Below, one piece after another: positions 35,481 to 47,309 of a DNA stretch of 64,000 nucleotides. This DNA is from Leptidea sinapis (taxonomy: Eukaryota; Arthropoda; Insecta; Lepidoptera; Pieridae). Under the pieces are notes generated by a model. That model did no database searches and had not been told where the DNA came from. It worked only from the letters and a program-made list of their open reading frames with translations. Location: positions 9,300,001-9,364,000 of the forward strand of contig NC_066275.1 in NCBI RefSeq assembly GCF_905404315.1, in the 5' to 3' direction. How positions within the stretch are numbered: position 1 is the first letter of the stretch; every line of letters begins with the position of its first letter. The translations under genes were made by a program, and so were the position numbers.

Positions 35481-35973
35481 TACGAATTCAAACGCATACG
35501 AAGTCTCTTTAAGTAATTATATACCGGGTTTTGTATATTCATTCGCTACCATTTCGTGCGTAATTAATGCTGTCCTTAAGGCGGATTATCATGTTGCGTA
35601 CTGTTACTGTATTTTATAATTACTGTATTACTAACCATGACAAAATTTGATTAAATTTCAGTAATCAGGTTTTTGTGTTACTCAAATCATTTCTAAATCA
35701 GCTTACGAGGTATCATGATAAAGGTACCTAAGTACCTACTTAAAATAAATTTGGTTATTTTTTTTCGTTCGTTAAATAATATATGTATGTTAATGTTATG
35801 CTAGTATGTTTCGTAAAAAAAGTAACTACGATGTAGACATTTAGGTTTGGTAGGTAAAGTATAACAGATTAAGTGAATAATGTCATAGTTAGTATATAGC
35901 GGTTATATACATATTCAGTTTAGTTAAATAATAATAAATAACAACATTTTTTTAAATAATAACTACTTTTGTT

Positions 35974-36057
35974 GAAAGAGAATGTGGGCGGCGGTGATCA
36001 CTTAACACCAGGTGACCCGTACCGACCCGTATGCTGGTTTGTCCTCCTATAATGAAA
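35974..36057 (+). mobile_element. CR1-like LINE tail fragment
   Basis: AGAATGTGGGCGGCGGTGAT, CACTTAACACCAGGTGACCC and GTTTGTCCTCCTATAATGAA repeat the 3' UTR of the LINE at 4985-5302. A short internal duplication of ACCCGTACCG is present. Only ~85 bp. Confidence 0.7.
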
Positions 36058-36094
36058 ATAGTAATCAATTAGATAATGGAACTCAAAAAAAATA

Positions 36095-36208
36095 TGTAAC
36101 TATTTGTGTCTGCCTGTCTGTTCCGGCTAAGCTCCGCAACGGCTACGTCTAAACAGGACTTTTACGGGCAGATAGATAGCCCAAGTCTTGGGGCGTAACG
36201 TTTATTTA
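36095..36208 (+). mobile_element. Possible Helitron family E fragment
   Basis: GTGTCTGCCTGTCTGTTCCG, GCTAAGCTCCGCAACGGCTA and AGGACTTTTACGGGCAG resemble the middle of family E (CTGTCTGTTTGTTCCGGCTA...GACTTTTATTGGCAG). No termini seen. Confidence 0.4.
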
Positions 36209-37454
36209 AAAAAATTAAAGAGGCCTAAACAAAAAAAGAGTAAAACAAAGAGTAAAAAGTATCGATTAATTGCGAACAGAAATAGAGAAAAAAAAATAAT
36301 GAAAGAGAAAAAGAAAGAACAGAAAAAATTTTAAATTTTTCTAAAATCCCTGTCCTTTCAAATAAGGACAGCCCGCCATTTTGTGACGTCAGTTTCAGGC
36401 AGACACTTCCAAAATTACCAATCAAAAGTAACGTTAGTATTCAGACTGCTAACTGTCTTCAAGCGGACCTTAATATGAAGGTTTCTGTTACAATGCGCGA
36501 GGTTTATATCTTGGTTACTTAATTCTATTTCTTAATTGTTTTGAGAATCTACTGTACCTGCTATTCGATACAAAGATATACGAAGATATTTAGAGTCCAG
36601 ATTTAATATCAACCATCAATTTATCCTAAATCTGCATCTTAATAATAAGCCAATCCTAATTCAATAGTATCGAAAATTACTATCCATTAAATTCATTCAA
36701 ATACTCAGCTAGAAATATCTACGATTGCGCCATTCCATAGATTGAAAAAATCACTGAAACGTTCCATAGATCGGATATTGAAATACCAAAAGAAGGGAAT
36801 GGATTAAAATATAAACTCAAACCATTAATTGAGAATTGCGGTATAGCAAAAGGCCGTTAGATATTGTTTATTCTATAATCATATATTCAATACCTACCTA
36901 TAGTAAAGATATCTTCATATCATATAGACGTCATTCCTTGTACAAATAGGAATAAATAAGATAATTTACAATACATATAAGCAAGTTGTAGGCAGTCCAT
37001 ATACAATTCAGTTTTATCTAAAGCCCCCACATTAATTGTTACTATATCTAATAGTAACATGTCACGTAAGAATATGATATGGAAATTACATAGAAATAGT
37101 TAACAATAAACATTATCAGCCACATTAGCTCGATAAAAGTGCCATAAGTTAAACATTTTGTTGGTTAGTACTGACATTTTGAAACTGAACTTCTTACTAT
37201 GTAAAAGAGACAATTTATAATCAAAGTAATCGTATTTTTTTCGAAAGCGTTTGTGAATATTGCAAGATTACCATAGTTGTATCCATTTGCTGGAAATCTC
37301 AGTCGAGTCGCTGGTATTGGTTCCGATATAGGACTAAGCAATCACATTACCATATTATACATAGCACGCAAGGCTCGACAGTGGGTCTTTCACGTTGCTT
37401 GAGGAAATGTTTCAAGTAATTTTTTTTTATATAATCATACAAAATCGCGCCTGC
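36209..37454. other. No gene recognised
   Basis: AT-rich. 36360-36440 is GC-richer and holds a perfect CRE-like TGACGTCA at 36384-36391 next to CGCCATTTTG. No exon could be placed beside it. Confidence 0.45.
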
Positions 37455-37985
37455 TAATGGGGCGTCCATACATTATGTGATGGCTTACAATTTTTCACAG
37501 AAAATGTGTAAAATTGTGAGAATGCTGTATCGAATATAGTATAGAAGAATGAGAGTCTTAATGCAATAAATATTTTTAACGGCTTTAGACACAAGTCCTT
37601 TAAGCGAAACAAGAAGTTAATTTACCTGCATTTTTTTTAGTACAAAATACGTTTAGAATTCTAAATATTTACAGTTTTTATAACAGTGCTACAAATAAAA
37701 TTGTAAATAGGCTTATAAAAATTTGAGTTCTTCAATAAGTCATTGATGTGGCGGGGTGCTGATTTAAGTTTGTTTTTTGTCATAATTGTGTCTATTTCAA
37801 TGTAATCTAAAAAAGATTATTTGTTCCTAATTCCAATGAATGAAAGAAACCCAAGATACGTATCTTTAAAAATCTCACGTAATATTTGGTGGGTTCTAGC
37901 TACATCTTACATCTCACCAAGAAGTGTGGGAGGGTTGCAAAATTGTTTAGTTTACCTCACATAGTTTACGGATGCCCCCAAAGCG
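37455..37985. mobile_element. Possible TIR DNA element (family P)
   Basis: The left end TGGGGCGTCCATACATTATG then TGATGGCTTACAATTTT corresponds, imperfectly, to the reverse complement of the right end, TGGGGGCATCCGTAAACTAT then GTGAGGTAAACTAAACAATT. GGGGC(G/A)TCC(A/G)TA...TATGTGA at both ends in opposite orientation suggests terminal inverted repeats of a ~530-bp non-autonomous DNA transposon. No transposase remnant is seen inside. Confidence 0.45.
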
Positions 37986-38365
37986 GTCAACTGATGGTAA
38001 AATCGCAAGAATCCTTAAAATATTTAGAATCCTTATAAACATAATATGTTAAGATAGCGATTCACTACGACCTACTGCATAGCTATGGCTAAAAAGACTT
38101 TTGAATATATCTAACGAAGACCTCCGAACGCAGGCTACAATTATATAAAAGTGTATACATGAATGAATCAACTCATCGGACATTGCCCTAAAATCAAACA
38201 AAATTTAAACCAAACGACCGTCGCTACGTATCTTTTTGTAGGTAGGTAAATAAATAATATTTTACAAACAGTAGCGATCTTTCATTTACATTTTAAGTTT
38301 GAAATGAGATATCATGCAAATCAATGAAATACAAATTATATCGTACTGACCATAGATTTACAATA

Positions 38366-38632
38366 TTCTAGCGTATAGACATACATAGCGTGCGAATGAG
38401 AAGAACATCTCTTATGGAGTTATAGCAAGATAGAAAAGGAAAGCGAATCTGTGCTGCCTGTAACCGATTTAAATAGACAAGTGTCACGCTTGGAATATGA
38501 ATATACCTATAGTATTTTGAATATTATACCTACTAGGTAATAACTGGCTAATGCACAAGTTGACAAATCCGAATTGATCATTATTGGCTGTTACCTCGTC
38601 TTCCTCTAGTATATTATATGTCTATGATATTG
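38366..38632. repeat. Family H dispersed repeat, copy 2
   Basis: Aligns with 3652-3926 (see there). It begins TCTAGCGTATAGACATACAT, and its right end contains CTCTAGTATATTATATGTCT, which reads AGACATATAATATACTAGAG on the other strand, so the ends are weakly inverted. Confidence 0.55.
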
Positions 38633-39186
38633 ACCGATATCATGTGTGACGCAGGCATTAAGCGAGACTTTATTAAAAAGAAGTAAGAGTCAAATTGATA
38701 TAGATGCGATAGTTTCTATTTTGAAGTTACAAGTTACAAAATGTAACACTATATAGGTACTTTATGTCTTTAGTAAGTAAGGTGTTTTATGTAGGAATTC
38801 TTTTTTTCTATTTTAGAGTTAAGGAATCCCAAAACTTCACCAATTTCTTTCCGAACTTAATAGGTTTAAATCAGTGTCAAATAAGCCGGCATAGTTACTT
38901 ATATGTAAATATATTCCAACCAATTTTGTGAGTCTCATTTCATGAATATGTTTCGATGATGGGACGTGTGGCGTTTACGAAACAGAAGTCGGATAACTAT
39001 TTTTCACAAGTCACGTCTCCGCTGGCTTATCTTGTATAACTTGTGTTGGGACGTTGATTATAACAGATACAAGATCTGATCACAAACACGGATTTAAAGT
39101 TTTCTGGAAATGACATCTTCATTGTAGGTTGTCAACTTGGATCAATTATTATTTTAGTGTCAGACCAGATTTATATTTATTTTCTT
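38633..39186. other. No gene recognised
   Basis: AT-rich with no exon or repeat that I can support. Confidence 0.5.
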
Positions 39187-39290
39187 AATTGTGCGTGCGT
39201 TGCTGAAAATAGACTGTTCACCGCTATTTTTTCAACGTGTTCACAGCTTTCAGTCTACCTAGAGATGTATATAAATCATCTAACGTTATT
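39187..39290 (+). repeat. Family F fragment
   Basis: GTGCGTGCGTTGCTGAAAAT, CTGTTCACCGCTATTTTTTC, AACGTGTTCACAGCTTTCAG and TCTACCTAGAGATGTATA match the right part of family F (compare 60796-60856 and the reverse complement of 61238-61325). Confidence 0.5.
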
Positions 39291-40129
39291 AAAATCAAAA
39301 CAAGAATATCATTTGTTGCAGATGCCTTTAGAACAATTAGGTATATTACTATAAATACTTATATGTAATTTTTTTATAACATAGGTTCTGAAGATTTCCA
39401 CTGGGATCAACAGTATCGAAACTGCTGCTTTTTTAAAGCTACAGATTTTATTTTCCTTTTCTATATCTCTATCTGAATAGTTCTTGCAAAACTTAATAGC
39501 CGCTCCGAACATAGGCACATAACAACAGCAACATAGTAACAGTGAGGGGTGGGTGATTCAAATAAAATTACTGAATAACACTATTATTATTTAGTACTTG
39601 TATTGTTTAATATATATGAGAAATTAATGTTATAGGTGAGTCAGTAAGTATTGTTAATCCTACTATACCATACGCGTGACTTATTCCCACTTGCGGCTTT
39701 GTTCGGAGCGGACCTTAAGTTCGCGTAGTTCGTATCAAATTTGTGCAATTGCTATTAGGAACGTTTTCTGTAGATACTTATTGCTATAAGTAATTCTAAT
39801 CTAAATTAAATTTGCTTACAACTTTAGTATCTAAAATAATATATACATACGAAGAATAAGCCATTGTCATCATTTCCAGTAGAACTAACCTATGTTATGT
39901 ATTATCCATCATTTGTGAAGCGTCCTCCACGTCAATATCAATAAATATGAAGTTGGGAAATTGGATGTGCCTCAGTTCATCGATGCCCGAGGCTTGAACC
40001 CGGTAATAAGATAGTAATCATTCGCAATATTTCTCGCTACTCATAAAAATATGCTGCAGTGTGAAATCGCTTAATATTTAGGTACTATAGGTTATAAAAT
40101 TATTGAATTTTTCTATAATTATTATCCTT

Positions 40130-40262
40130 TTTGTGAGTTTTCAAGTCTCGTGGCAAAATTTGTCGAGTCAACATCTCCTGAGGGAGCCCCGTGTAGAGTC
40201 GAATTGATTAAAGACAAATCTGAGCGGAATTTAAACTCAAGAAAACTAACAAAAAAGGATTG
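40130..40262 (-). mobile_element. Family G foldback-like repeat, copy 3
   Basis: The minus strand reads CCTTTTTTGTTAGTTTTCTT at one end, and the plus strand reads CCTTTTTGTGAGTTTTCAAG at the other, so the ends are inverted. The core contains GTCGAGTCAACATCTCCTGA and GGAGCCCCGTGTAGAGTCGA, the family G centre. Confidence 0.6.
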
Positions 40263-40369
40263 ATTATTTTTACACTTACATTTATCACGTACCGAAAATA
40301 ATATTCATGAAAGATGGCGATTTTAACAATTATAGGTAGGTACTTACATTTATAGATCATGCGTCTTTA

Positions 40370-40442
40370 GGACGTTTAGCTTAGCGGTTAAAACCGTGGA
40401 GGCATAATTTAAAGAGACGTGGGTTTGAATCCCCCGTCGCCC
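40370..40442 (+). pseudogene. tRNA-like sequence, degenerate
   Basis: Has an A-box-like TAGCTTAGCGG and a clear B box in GTGGGTTTGAATCCCCC, and its 3' end GTCGCCCA partly pairs with GGACG at the start. The D stem and anticodon stem do not close properly. It may be a tRNA pseudogene or the head of a short tRNA-derived SINE. No tail family was recognised downstream. Confidence 0.45.
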
Positions 40443-40849
40443 ACAACTTTTAGTACAATTCAATATGACATAGGTATCCTACCTATACTTTAATACATAA
40501 TTTTATATCTTCCGTTATGCTGGGATGGGTATCGCTTTAAAAAGCACATATACCGACGCGCTTCTTAATATGGTACCTATACCTAACAAAAAGGCCAGGA
40601 CAGCTCCTGTAATGGGTCATGAAATGAGATTATAATTTTGCAATAGAAAAGCTTCTTGTCCGATTGTCCAATCTAATTAAAAAAAGCTTAAAAACTGCAT
40701 TGATATTATACCTAATGATTGTAAAATTTGATACAAACCGGTGATATAGGCAATCGTACTGCAAAGTCAGCATCGTCCTCACAAAATCCTGAAACAAAAA
40801 AAAAATATTTCAATTCCAAATCATTTGCTTGACAACTTTTTGTACAATT

Positions 40850-41075
40850 TATATTTCTAGTTCGTTGCATCAGCCTACAAAGATTGATTCGACATTGACA
40901 AGCCGCGCATGCGTATTGGATTAATTGGATGCAGGTCGAATGTCCTGCGAGACAGCGCTACGTTTGCTTGTACGCGTGCGAAAGAGATGGCAAAGCTGAA
41001 CCCATGCCTGTGAAAAGCAGGTCGTGAGAACAACATGGCCGCCTGCAAGTGCATAAAATTGGGATTTTGTGATAT
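40850..41075 (+). promoter_or_regulatory. GC/CpG-richer island, possible promoter or 5' exon
   Basis: This stretch is clearly less AT-rich than its flanks, with GCCGCGCATGCGTATTGG, GTACGCGTGCGAAAG and GCAGGTCGTGAG. AACATGGCCGCCTGCAAGTG supplies an ATG in a good context (A at -3, G at +4) at 41034, followed by a 25-codon ORF (MAACKCIKLGFCD...). No TATA box, donor or matching downstream exon is convincing, and an unknown repeat is possible. Confidence 0.2.
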
Positions 41076-42113
41076 GATATCGAAATTCTCATTAACATTC
41101 TTAATCTACAGTTATTAGTAACTTATTAAGCTTAATATATGTTCGTTTAAGATTATTAATTAATGCAATGAAAATATTTTTATAACTACTATAATAATTT
41201 ACTCTGATATTTTATATTAATAAGTAATATTGCACTTTTCTGAGTGCTAATTATGTTCTTTGTAATGTGCTAATAAATTCATAGAACAGGCATATAAGTG
41301 GATAGGAATTATATTTTAATATTTTCAAAGAATATTGGGCTAAGAAAAACTTTATAATTGTAACAGATAAATAATTTAAAGAGACATTTTTACACGCCAT
41401 TCGTTAAAACAGCGAAAGAGTAGATCTAAAATAAACAAGTCTGTTAGCAAAGAGGTGAAAAATCTCATACTCATCACAATTCAGAACTGAAATATTATAA
41501 TTTAGAACAACAGCTGTTACATTTACATAGAAATCGACACCTTGACTTTACTGCGCACTCTTTTTCACCCTTTATACTTACATTTATTTATTTATCATAA
41601 CTTCATTTGTTAAGCAATATTCTTAGCACCTGCCGATTAAATCTCATTACTTATAACCTCACGGTTATTCAACAAAATAATTGGCCAATTTATATCAGTA
41701 CAAAAGATTTATTATATCTATTACCATATTTATGCCACGTTATGCAATTTCTTTGGAATAATATCAGTGATGCTAGATGCTAAAAAGCCAAGTAAAATCC
41801 CAAAAAAACGCATTGTTTACACCGCTTTAGGTATTTTTCATTGTGAGCAGTGGTTCACAAAACCATTAGATATTCATTAAAATTGCGATTTATTACTAAC
41901 TTATTGTTTTATTTATTTAAAATCTTCATATATCTACCAATTGGTAATTGTAGATAGTATAAAAAAATGTTTTTAATTGTTATAGACACTGTAACTAAAA
42001 TGTAAAGTACATTCATATAATATTATAAATTATCATCAACATGAGTATTCCAATAGTAAAATTCGTTCCTTAGTATTAGCTCTAACAATCTTAGATACAA
42101 AATATTTCTATTA
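41076..42113. other. No gene recognised
   Basis: AT-rich with no supported feature. Confidence 0.5.
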
Positions 42114-42397
42114 TCTAACATATAAAATTCTCGTGTAACTAAACTTTGACCGATTCTCATGAAATTTTGAGTGCATATTGGGTAGGTCTGAGAATCGGAC
42201 AACATCTATTATTCATCCCCCTAAATGTTAAGGGTGGTCCACACGATTTTTTTTTTAATTTTTTTTTTAAATTTGTTTGATTATGAGTCAACATTAAAAA
42301 ACACATACAACTTCAAATTTTCACCCATCTGCGATCAACAGTTACTTTTGTATCGCGATTTTAATATCGGCGATACAACGTTTGCTGGGTCAGTTAG
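42114..42397 (+). mobile_element. Non-autonomous Helitron, family B copy 3
   Basis: Starts TCTAACATATAAAATTCTCG and ends TTTGCTGGGTCAGTTAG. The CTCCGAAACGGCTGG part is deleted between GTGTAACTAAACTTT and GACCGATTCTCATG. Confidence 0.8.
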
Positions 42398-42581
42398 TCT
42401 GTAATATATAATAATACTCAAGAAAAATATTTAATATAATCTGTTAATGTTCAATTATTCAAAAAAACAATCGTTTTAGATTTTTATATTCCATGATTGA
42501 TTATTGTTTTCATTGTTATAATCAAGCAATTGAAATAGAAGGAAAGTATAAAAATGTTAATGAACTCAATGTTTGTTTCAG

Positions 42582-42767
42582 TATTATCATGAAGGAGGAA
42601 GTCCCGGGTATCGATCGCCGAATCTTATCAAGAAAGTACAAATCTACATGATGATATTGGATCTGTACGTGACTTGCATCGACTTATGTGACTGTTTCAC
42701 TGTTATTCTTCTTAATAAAATGGCTAAGCTATTGCCGACGTGGCGCCTTCGAAAAATATTTGATTGA
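42582..42767 (+). CDS. Possible terminal coding exon
   Basis: A consensus 3' splice site (ATGTTTGTTTCAG, AG at 42580-42581) precedes 61 open codons and a TGA at 42765. The frame begins YYHEGGSPGYRSPNLIKKVQ and ends LLPTWRLRKIFD; a middle segment contains IYMMILDLYVTCIDLCDC. The stretch is GC-richer than its surroundings, with balanced codons and a compact arrangement. There is no ATG at the splice boundary, so it would be an internal-to-terminal exon. I do not recognise the protein. Family A copy 10 begins almost at once after the stop. Chance cannot be excluded. Confidence 0.25.
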   Translation, partial: YYHEGGSPGYRSPNLIKKVQIYMMILDLYVTCIDLCDCFTVILLNKMAKLLPTWRLRKIFD

Positions 42768-42775
42768 AATTCCTT

Positions 42776-43020
42776 CTTTTTTTTAATGCAAATAAGGAAT
42801 GAGACGAGCAGGACGTTCAGCTGATGGCAACTGATACGCCCTGCCCACAATTGCGCTCGACACCTTGAGACATAAGATGTCAAGTCTCATTTGCCCAGTA
42901 ATTTCACTATGCAGTGAAGCAGTAATGCTTACACATTACCGCTTCACGGCAGAAATAGGCGCCGTTGTGGTACTATGATCTGATCTAGCCGGGATCCTGT
43001 GCAAAGAAGTCTCCCACTGG
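42776..43020 (-). mobile_element. Family A SINE-like repeat, copy 10
   Basis: T-run at 42776-42784 (the A-tail), then AATAAGGAATGAGACGAGCA to AGTCTCCCACTGG. The region from CATTACAATG to GGCACTAC is deleted, as is the AGCTACGGCGCCCTTCAGAC block. Confidence 0.85.
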
Positions 43021-43244
43021 TATTGGTACTTCATATTAGTCACTACATTACTATAGGTATATGGAAAAGATTGATTTATTTATTAGCATGTCATGTCTTT
43101 GGTTTTTCGTGATTTAGATTTTACTAATGAACCAAACTGAGTGATGTGTACATCTATAATAGTCATGTGTATCAGTGTTTGTTCCTTTATAAAGTAAGAC
43201 TCATTGTTTGTTAAATATAACATGATGTTGATGTTCCGTATTAA

Positions 43245-43643
43245 TCTACATATATATATATATATATATATATATAAATGAATTGCTGTTCGTTAGTCTC
43301 GCTAAAACTCGAGAACCACTGGACCGATTTCGCTAATTTTGATCTTGAATTATTTGTAGAAGTCCAGGGAAGGTTTAATAGGTGAATAAATATGAAAGTG
43401 TTCGGAATTGAATAAAAACAACAATTTTGTTTTTATGATATTTGTTGTGTATGGACATATTATCTATGAGAGAATTTATTGACGCACGGTTTGACAGTTC
43501 TGCTGTAGGTAAAACTATTTCATTACAACAACAGGGAGCATATTTTACGAAATTATTCTTGATGTTATGAATATTATTGACAAATTTATATGAAACAGTA
43601 TTTTATTTACTATATACAGAACAACGTCTGTCGGGACAACTAG
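43245..43643 (+). mobile_element. Non-autonomous Helitron, family D copy 1
   Basis: Starts TCTACATATATATA with an expanded TA repeat (about 43250-43276), continues AATTGCTGTTCGTTAGTCTC and CACTGGACCGATTTCGCTAA, then ATGAGAGAATTTATTGACGC and GGTTTGACAGTTCTGCTGTA, and ends ACGTCTGTCGGGACAACTAG. TC at the 5' end and CTAG at the 3' end with an A|T insertion site. No coding capacity. Confidence 0.75.
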
Positions 43644-44322
43644 TAAATAATAAATAAGAATGAGGATCGCCAACCGATAATTACTAAATAAATAAAATAT
43701 TATTCTAAATAAATCTTAATCTAAGTGCTATTGCACTTACAGGCAACGACCACAAGCTAACATAATATTGGGTACATACGTACACATAAATTTTAAATAC
43801 GAATAAAAAACCAAAGAGTATCATTTATATAAAAATATCATTCAACCAATTAGAATGACAATATTTATTGATTCGCAACAAAAATCTTATATATTTAAAA
43901 CAAGTCACTAATCCGGATTAATTTAAAAAAAACTCGGTCATTTAAAATTTATTAAAATTAAATTAAGACATGATTGAAAATTTAATACTAACTATTATTT
44001 ACCTATTATCTGTTACAGTAGATGTGTGACCCATAAACAGTCTTAAAAAGCATTTCAACAATTCATGAATTGGAAATAAAAAACTTGTCTGTAAGTGGTC
44101 TTATAATATTTTTATTTTTTAAACTTTATAATTGAAAGTTTTTAGATTTAGGCCTTCCAATTTAGCCTTATTTGATGATTAAAATAGTTTTAAACACCTG
44201 AATTTTCACAATAAATTATATAATATAATCCAAGTTGGGGCAGGCTTTACTATTCTTGGACTTTTTGCCGTTGACAGTTATCAGATAGCATAAATACTAT
44301 GTTGACATAAGGCCAGTAGTAA
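43644..44322. other. No gene recognised
   Basis: AT-rich, no supported feature. Confidence 0.5.
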
Positions 44323-44490
44323 TCCTACTAATATTATAAATGTGAAAGTTTGTATGTCTGGATGTATGTTTGAACTTCTTTAACGCAAACAGTACTGAAT
44401 GGATTTTGATGAAACTTTGCAATAATGAAGCTTACACACCAGAATATCATATAGGCTATAATTTATAAAAAAAATATAGTGTGAATTATC
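44323..44490 (+). mobile_element. Helitron 5' part (distinct family)
   Basis: TCCTACTAATATTATAAATG then AAAGTTTGTATGTCTGGATG, AACTTCTTTAACGCAAACAG and GAATGGATTTTGATGAAACT. This is a common lepidopteran Helitron 5' end. It is broken off where family E sequence begins at 44491, so the 3' end is missing. Confidence 0.55.
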
Positions 44491-44768
44491 TATACATTTA
44501 AATAAAATTTGAGTGTCTGTTTGTAATATTGAAATAACCGTTTTTTACTTAATGTATATTATGAATACATATACCAAAACAACATTTTTTACAATTTTTG
44601 TCTGTCGGTCTGTCTGTCTGTTTGTTCCGGCTAATCCGGCGGCTTTTATTGGCAGGTAGCTGATGTAATAAGGAGTAACTTAGGCTACGTTTATTTTATA
44701 AAAATAAAGCAATATCCAAGAAACGGTCTAACTCAAAAAGAAATTTATATGGCAAAACAAAAAAAAAA
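44491..44768 (+). mobile_element. Helitron family E, 3'-truncated copy
   Basis: AAATAAAATTTGAGTGTCTG, GTAATATTGAAATAACCGTT, CTGTCTGTTTGTTCCGGCTA and GAGTAACTTAGGCTACGTTT match E1. It runs into an A-rich tract after ATGGCAAAACAA, just short of the GCCGGGTCAGCTAG end. Confidence 0.65.
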
Positions 44769-46221
44769 GTAAAAACTATATATTTTTACTTTGCAATGTT
44801 GCAATATTTAAAAACAATGGTAGCAGCATTTTAAAATTATTAAAGTAGCTATTTTAGATTACATAATTTAATGTTTCATAGGGCATCGTAGTTTAGTTTT
44901 GTCTAGTGATCGCAAACTTAAAAAAACACACTCCATAGAAAAACGGGACAAGTCCGTTAAAATAAACGAGGTAACTCGATATTAAACTGTTAATTTGTAA
45001 GAATGCTCTTATGTCAAATGCTCAAACAACAGACAAAGAGTAATTAAGTATATGAACAGCACAAGTTTGCCCCATTTGCATTCACCTGCAAGGGCGACTA
45101 TCTTACCCGGGGAAGGCAATTATAGTTAGCTGTTCTAACTTTTCTCATTGCTGGTATGTTTTATGTCAAACAGAGATAAAACAAAAAGGTGTAATGCTCA
45201 TCTAACTTTATCTTTCCCGGCATTAGTTTAGAACTAATGTAACTGTTTAGAACGGAAGTAATAGCTAGAAAACGGTGCTGAGTTCCACTTCATACTAATT
45301 TCCATGTGTGGACTTATAATTACTTCACAATGAACTATTTACGAAACTATTTACAATTTTTAATCTAGTATTTTTTTAATACGCTTTTAGTTACTGACGG
45401 AGAAAAGTTAGAATAATTCTTGGATCAATATTATTGATGATGGAAGAACAGGAAGGCAGAAGAACTGGTACTAAGTTGGCTTTGCCATCTTAAGAGCATG
45501 GAAGAAGATAGTGGTTCAGACATGTATCCCTCGAGAAGAAGACAGTCTTTCTAATATTAAAAATGATTCTCACATTAAATATGTATACCAGGATATAAAA
45601 AAACAGAAGTTGAGTTAGTATCTATGCTTATTAAAACTAATATCCTCTTCGGGGTCGGCAAGATTCATTTTGGGTTTTATATCGGCAGTTTGTGGCGACA
45701 TCGCGAAACTTCATGCAAAATGTATAAAAGCGAACCGCTTTCCTCCTGAAATTTGTATTAGAGGCAAATAGTTCGCGTCCCTTCCCTAAACTTTCATATT
45801 TTCCCCGAAGTATATCGAACGAGAGGACTTACGTGACACGTAAACAACAACAAACTTGATTCATATCCTTACAATGCTAATATTATGTTTGTTACGCCTA
45901 TACAGATCTTACGTGAGCTGATGCAAAAGAATATATGGCTTCTTTGATCACCTCTTTCTTATTTAGGTCGTACTGTGGAGGGGCAGAACTGTAATGAGTC
46001 GGGTAAATTAGGTGAGGTAACATATCAACAGAAATGTCACTAATAGACGAACACATTAACATATTAGCAAAATGGTAGGTGATCACCCCAGCTCATAACA
46101 TAACTTATCGAGATATTATTTTAACTTCTATACTCCACAGATAAATCGCACCTACAGGATGTCATACAATAAAAAAAAAATATAAATAGCATTAAAATGT
46201 TCAAATACATTCACCCTTCCA
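44769..46221. other. No gene recognised; possible TATA-containing promoter
   Basis: 45640-45840 is GC-richer and includes TATAAAAG at 45723-45730, followed by GCGAACCGCTTTCC. No transcription start motif or exon could be placed, so this is only a weak promoter candidate. The rest is AT-rich. Confidence 0.35.
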
Positions 46222-46476
46222 ACCCCATATAGCCGAATGGTTTGAGACCCTGACTACTAAGCTAGAGGTCCCGGGTTCCAATCCCGGTAGGTGCAATCAT
46301 TCAAATGATGAATATGGATACGTAAGTCTCGGAGTCATTGATGTTTATATGTACTATTTATGTATGTTTATGTAAGTAAATTGTATTAAGGATATCGATG
46401 TCTTGTACTCATACTTCAGGCTATGCCTTGTTTGGGACAAGATAATTTGTGTAAGAGTGTGTCAATTTTATTGTTA
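46222..46476 (+). mobile_element. tRNA-derived SINE
   Basis: The tRNA-like head contains ATAGCCGAATGGTTTGAGAC (A-box region), CTACTAAGCTAGAGGTCC and CCCGGGTTCCAATCCCGG (B box with one change), then GTAGGTGCAA at the acceptor end. The body GGAGTCATTGATGTTTATAT, ATCGATGTCTTGTACTCATA, GGCTATGCCTTGTTTGGGAC and GATAATTTGTGTAAGAGTGT matches a SINE type widespread in butterflies and moths. The element is near full length. The promoter boxes are intact enough to recognise but mutated. It would depend on a LINE enzyme for movement. Confidence 0.85.
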
Positions 46477-46993
46477 TTCAAAGTAAGCCACATAAAAGAT
46501 AAAAATCGCAATACTGTTATTAAATATTAAAAAAAAATATTTTTCGATTAATCTAAACGCATTACAAAACCAAGAGATTGACAAACATGATCAGCTCGAA
46601 TTGAAACTTTGAACCATTCCTAAAAAAGCAAAATCAACCAAAGACTAGTTAAATACAACTTTTTATGTTACAAAAAATAAAAAAAGACTGTTTGTTTGTT
46701 AAAATATGTCAGGTAATTCATTGAAATACTGTTTACATTAAACAATAAAAGTGAAACTTTACTTTGAAAGAGTTATGCTTTTGTTGAAAGCGAAAGTCGA
46801 TCTCTAAGGTTTTACAACCAAAACAATTATACAGAAGCTGTTTATGGTTATTAGGAGTTCTTCTATTGTTTGCAACTTTTATATCAGCTATAGAAACAAA
46901 TGACAGCTATATTTTTTTTAAATAATAATACACATTTCGTAATCTACACCTGGTAGTTGTCAGAGAGTGGTTGTTTTGAAGATAGGTGATGTA
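46477..46993. other. No gene recognised
   Basis: AT-rich, no supported feature. Confidence 0.5.
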
Positions 46994-47302
46994 GATATAT
47001 ACATATAAATAAAATTGGAGTTCCCATTTGTAATATTGAAATAACCGCTTTTTACTACATGTATATGGACACATACGATACAACCACCAAAATAACCTTT
47101 TTTACATCGCTGAAATAGCTGGACAGATTTTGACGGGACTTTTATTGGTAGGTAGCTGATGTCATAAGGAGTAACTTAGGCTACGTTTGTTTTAGAAAAA
47201 ATCTTTTATTTTAGAAAAATTAAGTAATGTTGCAATGTCCAAGAAAAGGTTTAACTCTAAAAATAATTTATATGGTAAAACAATGTTTGCCGGGTCAGCT
47301 AG
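46994..47302 (+). mobile_element. Non-autonomous Helitron, family E copy 1 (complete)
   Basis: From ATATACATATAAATAAAATTGG to AATGTTTGCCGGGTCAGCTAG. The interior has GTAATATTGAAATAACCGCT, GAAATAGCTGGACAGATTTT and GAGTAACTTAGGCTACGTTT. Provides the reference for the interrupted copy at 29819-30480. Confidence 0.75.
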
Positions 47303-47309
47303 TATATAT

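Noticed and set aside
43250..43276. TA microsatellite as an independent feature
   Set aside because: It is the expanded TA stretch at the 5' end of Helitron D1, also present in shorter form in D2.
45723..45730. TATAAAAG as a definite promoter
   Set aside because: A single TATA-like word without an initiator or exon is not enough in AT-rich DNA.
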